A DNA stretch of 64,000 bases from positions 1,302,001-1,366,000 of the forward strand of contig NZ_CP011339.1 in assembly GCF_001264245.1 (NCBI RefSeq), in the 5' to 3' direction. Shown here piece by piece: positions 62,501 to 64,000 of the stretch. A model generated the notes under the pieces. It was not told the DNA's origin, searched no databases, and was given only the letters and a program-made list of their open reading frames with translations. Within the stretch, counting starts at the first letter, position 1. The number at the start of each line of letters is the position of its first letter. Source of the stretch: Microcystis panniformis FACHB-1757. GTDB taxonomy: Bacteria > Cyanobacteriota > Cyanobacteriia > Cyanobacteriales > Microcystaceae. The position numbers and the translations under genes are program-made.

Positions 62501-63700
62501 ACTATTACCAGCCGCCGCAATAAATAAAGCTCCCGCCTGACCCGCCGCGTTAATCGCATCGTAGAGCGCTTGACTATAGCCTCCACCTCCCCAGGAATTA
62601 TTGGTGAGCTTAACTCCTTTGGCCGTCGCATAGTTAATTGCCTTAATGGCATTGGAGAGAGTGCCTGATCCCGTATCATCAAGGAACTTCAGGGGCATGA
62701 TTTTGGCATTCCAAGCCACCCCTGTCACACCGACCCCATTATTTCCTTTTCCCGCAATAGTTCCCGAAACATGGGTTCCGTGACCATCAACATCACTGGG
62801 GTTATTGTCGTTGTAGGCAAAGTCCCAACCGCGAATGTCATCAACGTAGCCATTGCCATCGTTGTCAATGCCGTCGTTGGCAATTTCCCCTGGGTTTGTC
62901 CAGATGTTGCCAGCCAAATCGGGATGATTGTAGTCAACCCCCGTATCAATAACCCCAATCACTAAATTAGGATTGCCGGTTTGAATATCCCAAGCTTCAG
63001 GGGCATCAATATCCGCATCGGGAGTACCGCCACTTTGTCCGGTGTTATGCAATCCCCAAAGTTGATTAAAACTGGGGTCATTGGGGAATGTCGCCTTCGG
63101 AGTAATTGTGCCTTTTGTCAGTATATAGTCGGGTTCAATGTATTCAAAAATCGGATTGGAGCGATATTGTTTCAGAATCTTCTCCACAGAGAGCGACCCC
63201 GATAACTTCCAAATCTCTGCCCCCGTTAGTTTAATCGTCTGGGTGCTGACAGCACCAAAGAGGGACTTAAACTGAGCAACTTGGGTGCTGGCGATCCCCT
63301 GCTTAAACTTGAGAATCAGTTGATTGGGAGCATGGGGGGCAAGGGTGCTAGTTGCTGCCGGTTCTAGCTCTGAGGTGACGGGGTCGGCAGTGGGTACAGA
63401 GGCAAGACTCGACGCTGGACTGTTGGAATAACCAGAAGAGTCAATACTGGGAGAAGCGGGAAAGTCCACTTGACCCGTAGCAGCAGGGGAGACTGGAACC
63501 GTAGGAGCCTCCGAGGAGACTGTAGATGGGGAGGGGTTAGAGTTCAGGACTGCTAAGGGAGAAATTTCCCTCGATACAGTTAAATCGTCGGAACCTGTTA
63601 AATCAAAGGTGATTTGGGAGGCTCCGTCAAAACTCAAAGAATCTGCTAGAGATGACATATCTGTACTAGATAAATTGGAACTTACTTGTGTTGTCTTCAT
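59504..63700 (-). CDS. secreted subtilisin-like protease with Calx-beta, P and RTX domains
   Basis: A 1398-residue protein; ATG 63700 is preferred over GTG 63712. In numbering from ATG: S/P/T-rich leader (1-120), I9-type propeptide (LKFKQGIASTQ), S8 catalytic domain with Asp252 (VIDTGVDYNHP), His307 (DGHGTHVSG) and Ser467 (GTSMASPH). Then follow a Calx-beta domain, a P-domain (near 660-820), a second Calx-beta, a second P-domain and a third Calx-beta. RTX nonapeptides follow (GGNDTLSGGAGNDTLDGG). The last 110 residues resemble type I secretion targeting regions. There is no N-terminal signal peptide. Two domain pairs are nearly identical, so they arose by recent duplication. Confidence 0.9.
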   Translation of the reverse strand: MKTTQVSSNLSSTDMSSLADSLSFDGASQITFDLTGSDDLTVSREISPLAVLNSNPSPSTVSSEAPTVPVSPAATGQVDFPASPSIDSSGYSNSPASSLASVPTADPVTSELEPAATSTLAPHAPNQLILKFKQGIASTQVAQFKSLFGAVSTQTIKLTGAEIWKLSGSLSVEKILKQYRSNPIFEYIEPDYILTKGTITPKATFPNDPSFNQLWGLHNTGQSGGTPDADIDAPEAWDIQTGNPNLVIGVIDTGVDYNHPDLAGNIWTNPGEIANDGIDNDGNGYVDDIRGWDFAYNDNNPSDVDGHGTHVSGTIAGKGNNGVGVTGVAWNAKIMPLKFLDDTGSGTLSNAIKAINYATAKGVKLTNNSWGGGGYSQALYDAINAAGQAGALFIAAAGNSSANADINPMYPAAYNLDNIVSVASTTRTDALSSFSNYGLTSVDLGAPGSDIYSLAPGGGYATLSGTSMASPHVAGAAALLWSQNPTWTAQQVKNALMNTGDPLASLAGKTVSGKRLNVFNALAGANLPSVTVSVSPASVQEDGTTNLVYTFTRTNLNLSSPLTVNFGASGIANAAPVGSDPADYNVLTGSGVTFNPTTKLGTVNFAAGATTATVVVDPIADTIAEIANETVALTVNSGTGYIGGSPGTATGTIISEETLPIFSNPNPITIPDSGSSTPYPSTINVSGLSGNINSLKVTLTNLSHTWPDDIDVLLVGPTGTKALLMSDVGGSSGVNNVTLTFDPTATSSLPDSGLITSGSYKATDFETGDFFNAPAPGGPYGTDFSVFNGINPNGTWSLYVVDDAGGDSGTIAGGWSLNIGTGGGSTKTISIAKTTDGKEAGSVSSVFTLTRTGDLSSALTVNYTLAGTATPGVDYTGTTPNTVTFAALSPTATITLPTIDDSVVDPSETIITKITAPTGYTISGSDTATATIVDNDGGGGNIFSNPNPISIDDESSGGTNPYPSTISVSGLSGNINNLKVTINDVSHTWIGDVDLLLVGPTGAKSILMSDIGEALSVSGVNLTFDTSATTLIDDSNVGTSGSYKPNDIDGGDGDLFDSPAPGGPYNADLSVFNNTSGNGTWSLYAFDDFQFVDVGSIAGGWSLTIGTAAPTKSISIAKTTDGKEAGSVSSVFTLTRTGDLSSALTVNYTLAGTATPGVDYTGTTPNTVTFLAGSPTATITLPTKDDLLSDPSETIITKITAPAGYTISGPDTATATILDNDGNSGNDNLVGTGFADALAGVGGNDTLSGGAGNDTLDGGAGNDNLTGGLGKDTLTGSTGLDTLTYNSLGESLLSGFDVIQGYSGTGASLDRINAPGSIAPITLTASKDTASNLSEAAIQAVLTATKFAANTAAAFKVTGQSGTFIALNNGVAGFQAASDAIIQLSGYNIAAATPVVVI

Positions 63701-64000
63701 CAACACCAACACCCCATTTTCCGAAAATTAATCGGTCAATTACTTGGGGGTGTTGGATTGTTTCTGTTTATGGTTAGGGAAAAGAACTAGCCCAACTTTT
63801 CTGCCTTAGGCTTAAATTTATTGTACACCTGTTATAGACCTGTAATCCTAAATCTGGCAGGGTAAGCGCATCTTAACAATTCTTGACAAAATCAACTTTA
63901 TGTGATTTGCTTACCCAGAGAGCGATTCAGGCATATTTGAGGAGAATTGGCCATCTCAATTGTTGAGCAAAAATCGACCAAATGTGAATATTTCGTAACT
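63701..64000. other. upstream region of the protease, to the window edge
   Basis: This 300-bp AT-rich sequence is presumed to hold the protease promoter. On the minus strand TTGTCAAGAATTG lies near 63890, but I could not fix a convincing -10. No gene or known element was seen. Confidence 0.4.

Noticed and set aside
59801..63205. Many short frames over the protease gene
   Set aside because: Shadows within the repeats of the 1398-residue protease.

Overview
The window looks like a chromosome segment of a unicellular, bloom-type cyanobacterium, most like Microcystis. The inference rests on NDH-1 genes of photosynthetic type (ndhN, ndhH), an NTRC-type thioredoxin reductase fused to thioredoxin, a SphS/SphR/PhoU phosphate cluster, cyanobacterial sigma factors, a PEP-CTERM protein, frequent HIP1 octamers (GCGATCGC), heptamer tandem repeats (CTGATAA/CTGATCA) and a heavy load of small TA-flanked insertion sequences. 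No species can be fixed from this window alone, and no tRNA, rRNA or CRISPR array was seen.

Layout. 1-7.5 kb: end of sigF, a class V aminotransferase, a decayed ParD-like antitoxin, a group 2-type sigma factor, priA, and an Rpn/DUF4351-type protein. 7.5-10.3 kb: an accessory patch with an HTH gene cut by a 91-bp MITE, a protein with three eukaryotic-style MIR repeats, and a truncated copy of the Rpn gene. 10.4-18 kb: pgeF, fmt, a stand-alone cyclic-nucleotide-binding protein, tlyA, an orphan metal-transporter permease, a 470-bp heptamer repeat array, the NTRC gene and a HAD-like protein. 18-25.7 kb: a lipase-like hydrolase with a small partner, a 2.7-kb group II intron whose reverse-transcriptase gene is interrupted by an identical 91-bp MITE, an IS1-like relic, two toxin-antitoxin pairs (PIN with HicB-like; BrnT/BrnA) and a PEP-CTERM protein. 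25.7-38.6 kb: pfkA, gltX, ndhN with a divergent 37-aa membrane protein, a peptide-type ABC permease, phoU-sphS-sphR, a creatininase-family protein, glcD and others. 38.9-43.9 kb: the ribosomal/RNA polymerase cluster infA-rpmJ-rpsM-rpsK-rpoA-rplQ-truA-rplM-rpsI-rpmE, closed by a strong terminator. 44-51.9 kb: an NB-ARC/TPR STAND protein with a coiled-coil partner, clpS, a CPBP protease, gene relics, an esterase, rsmB and a TerB-like gene. 51.9-64 kb: pgm, putA, ndhH and a very large secreted S8 protease with Calx-beta, P and RTX modules.

The strongest theme is small non-autonomous elements with TA target duplications. Family B (91 bp, three copies identical to the base), family A (118 bp, three copies) and family C (98-156 bp, four copies) share an AGTAG...AATTA type of terminus. 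Removing an element plus one TA restores the reading frame in three genes and the repeat register in a fourth site, which gives direct evidence of insertion and of recent movement for family B. Other points of interest are the bacterial MIR-repeat protein, two nearly identical promoter blocks 14 kb apart, a duplicated upstream block carrying an inverted-repeat operator candidate, and a conserved-looking small membrane protein next to ndhN. I did not find one clear undescribed multi-gene system. The best candidates for unrecognised biology are the MIR-repeat protein and the MITE-intron interaction.
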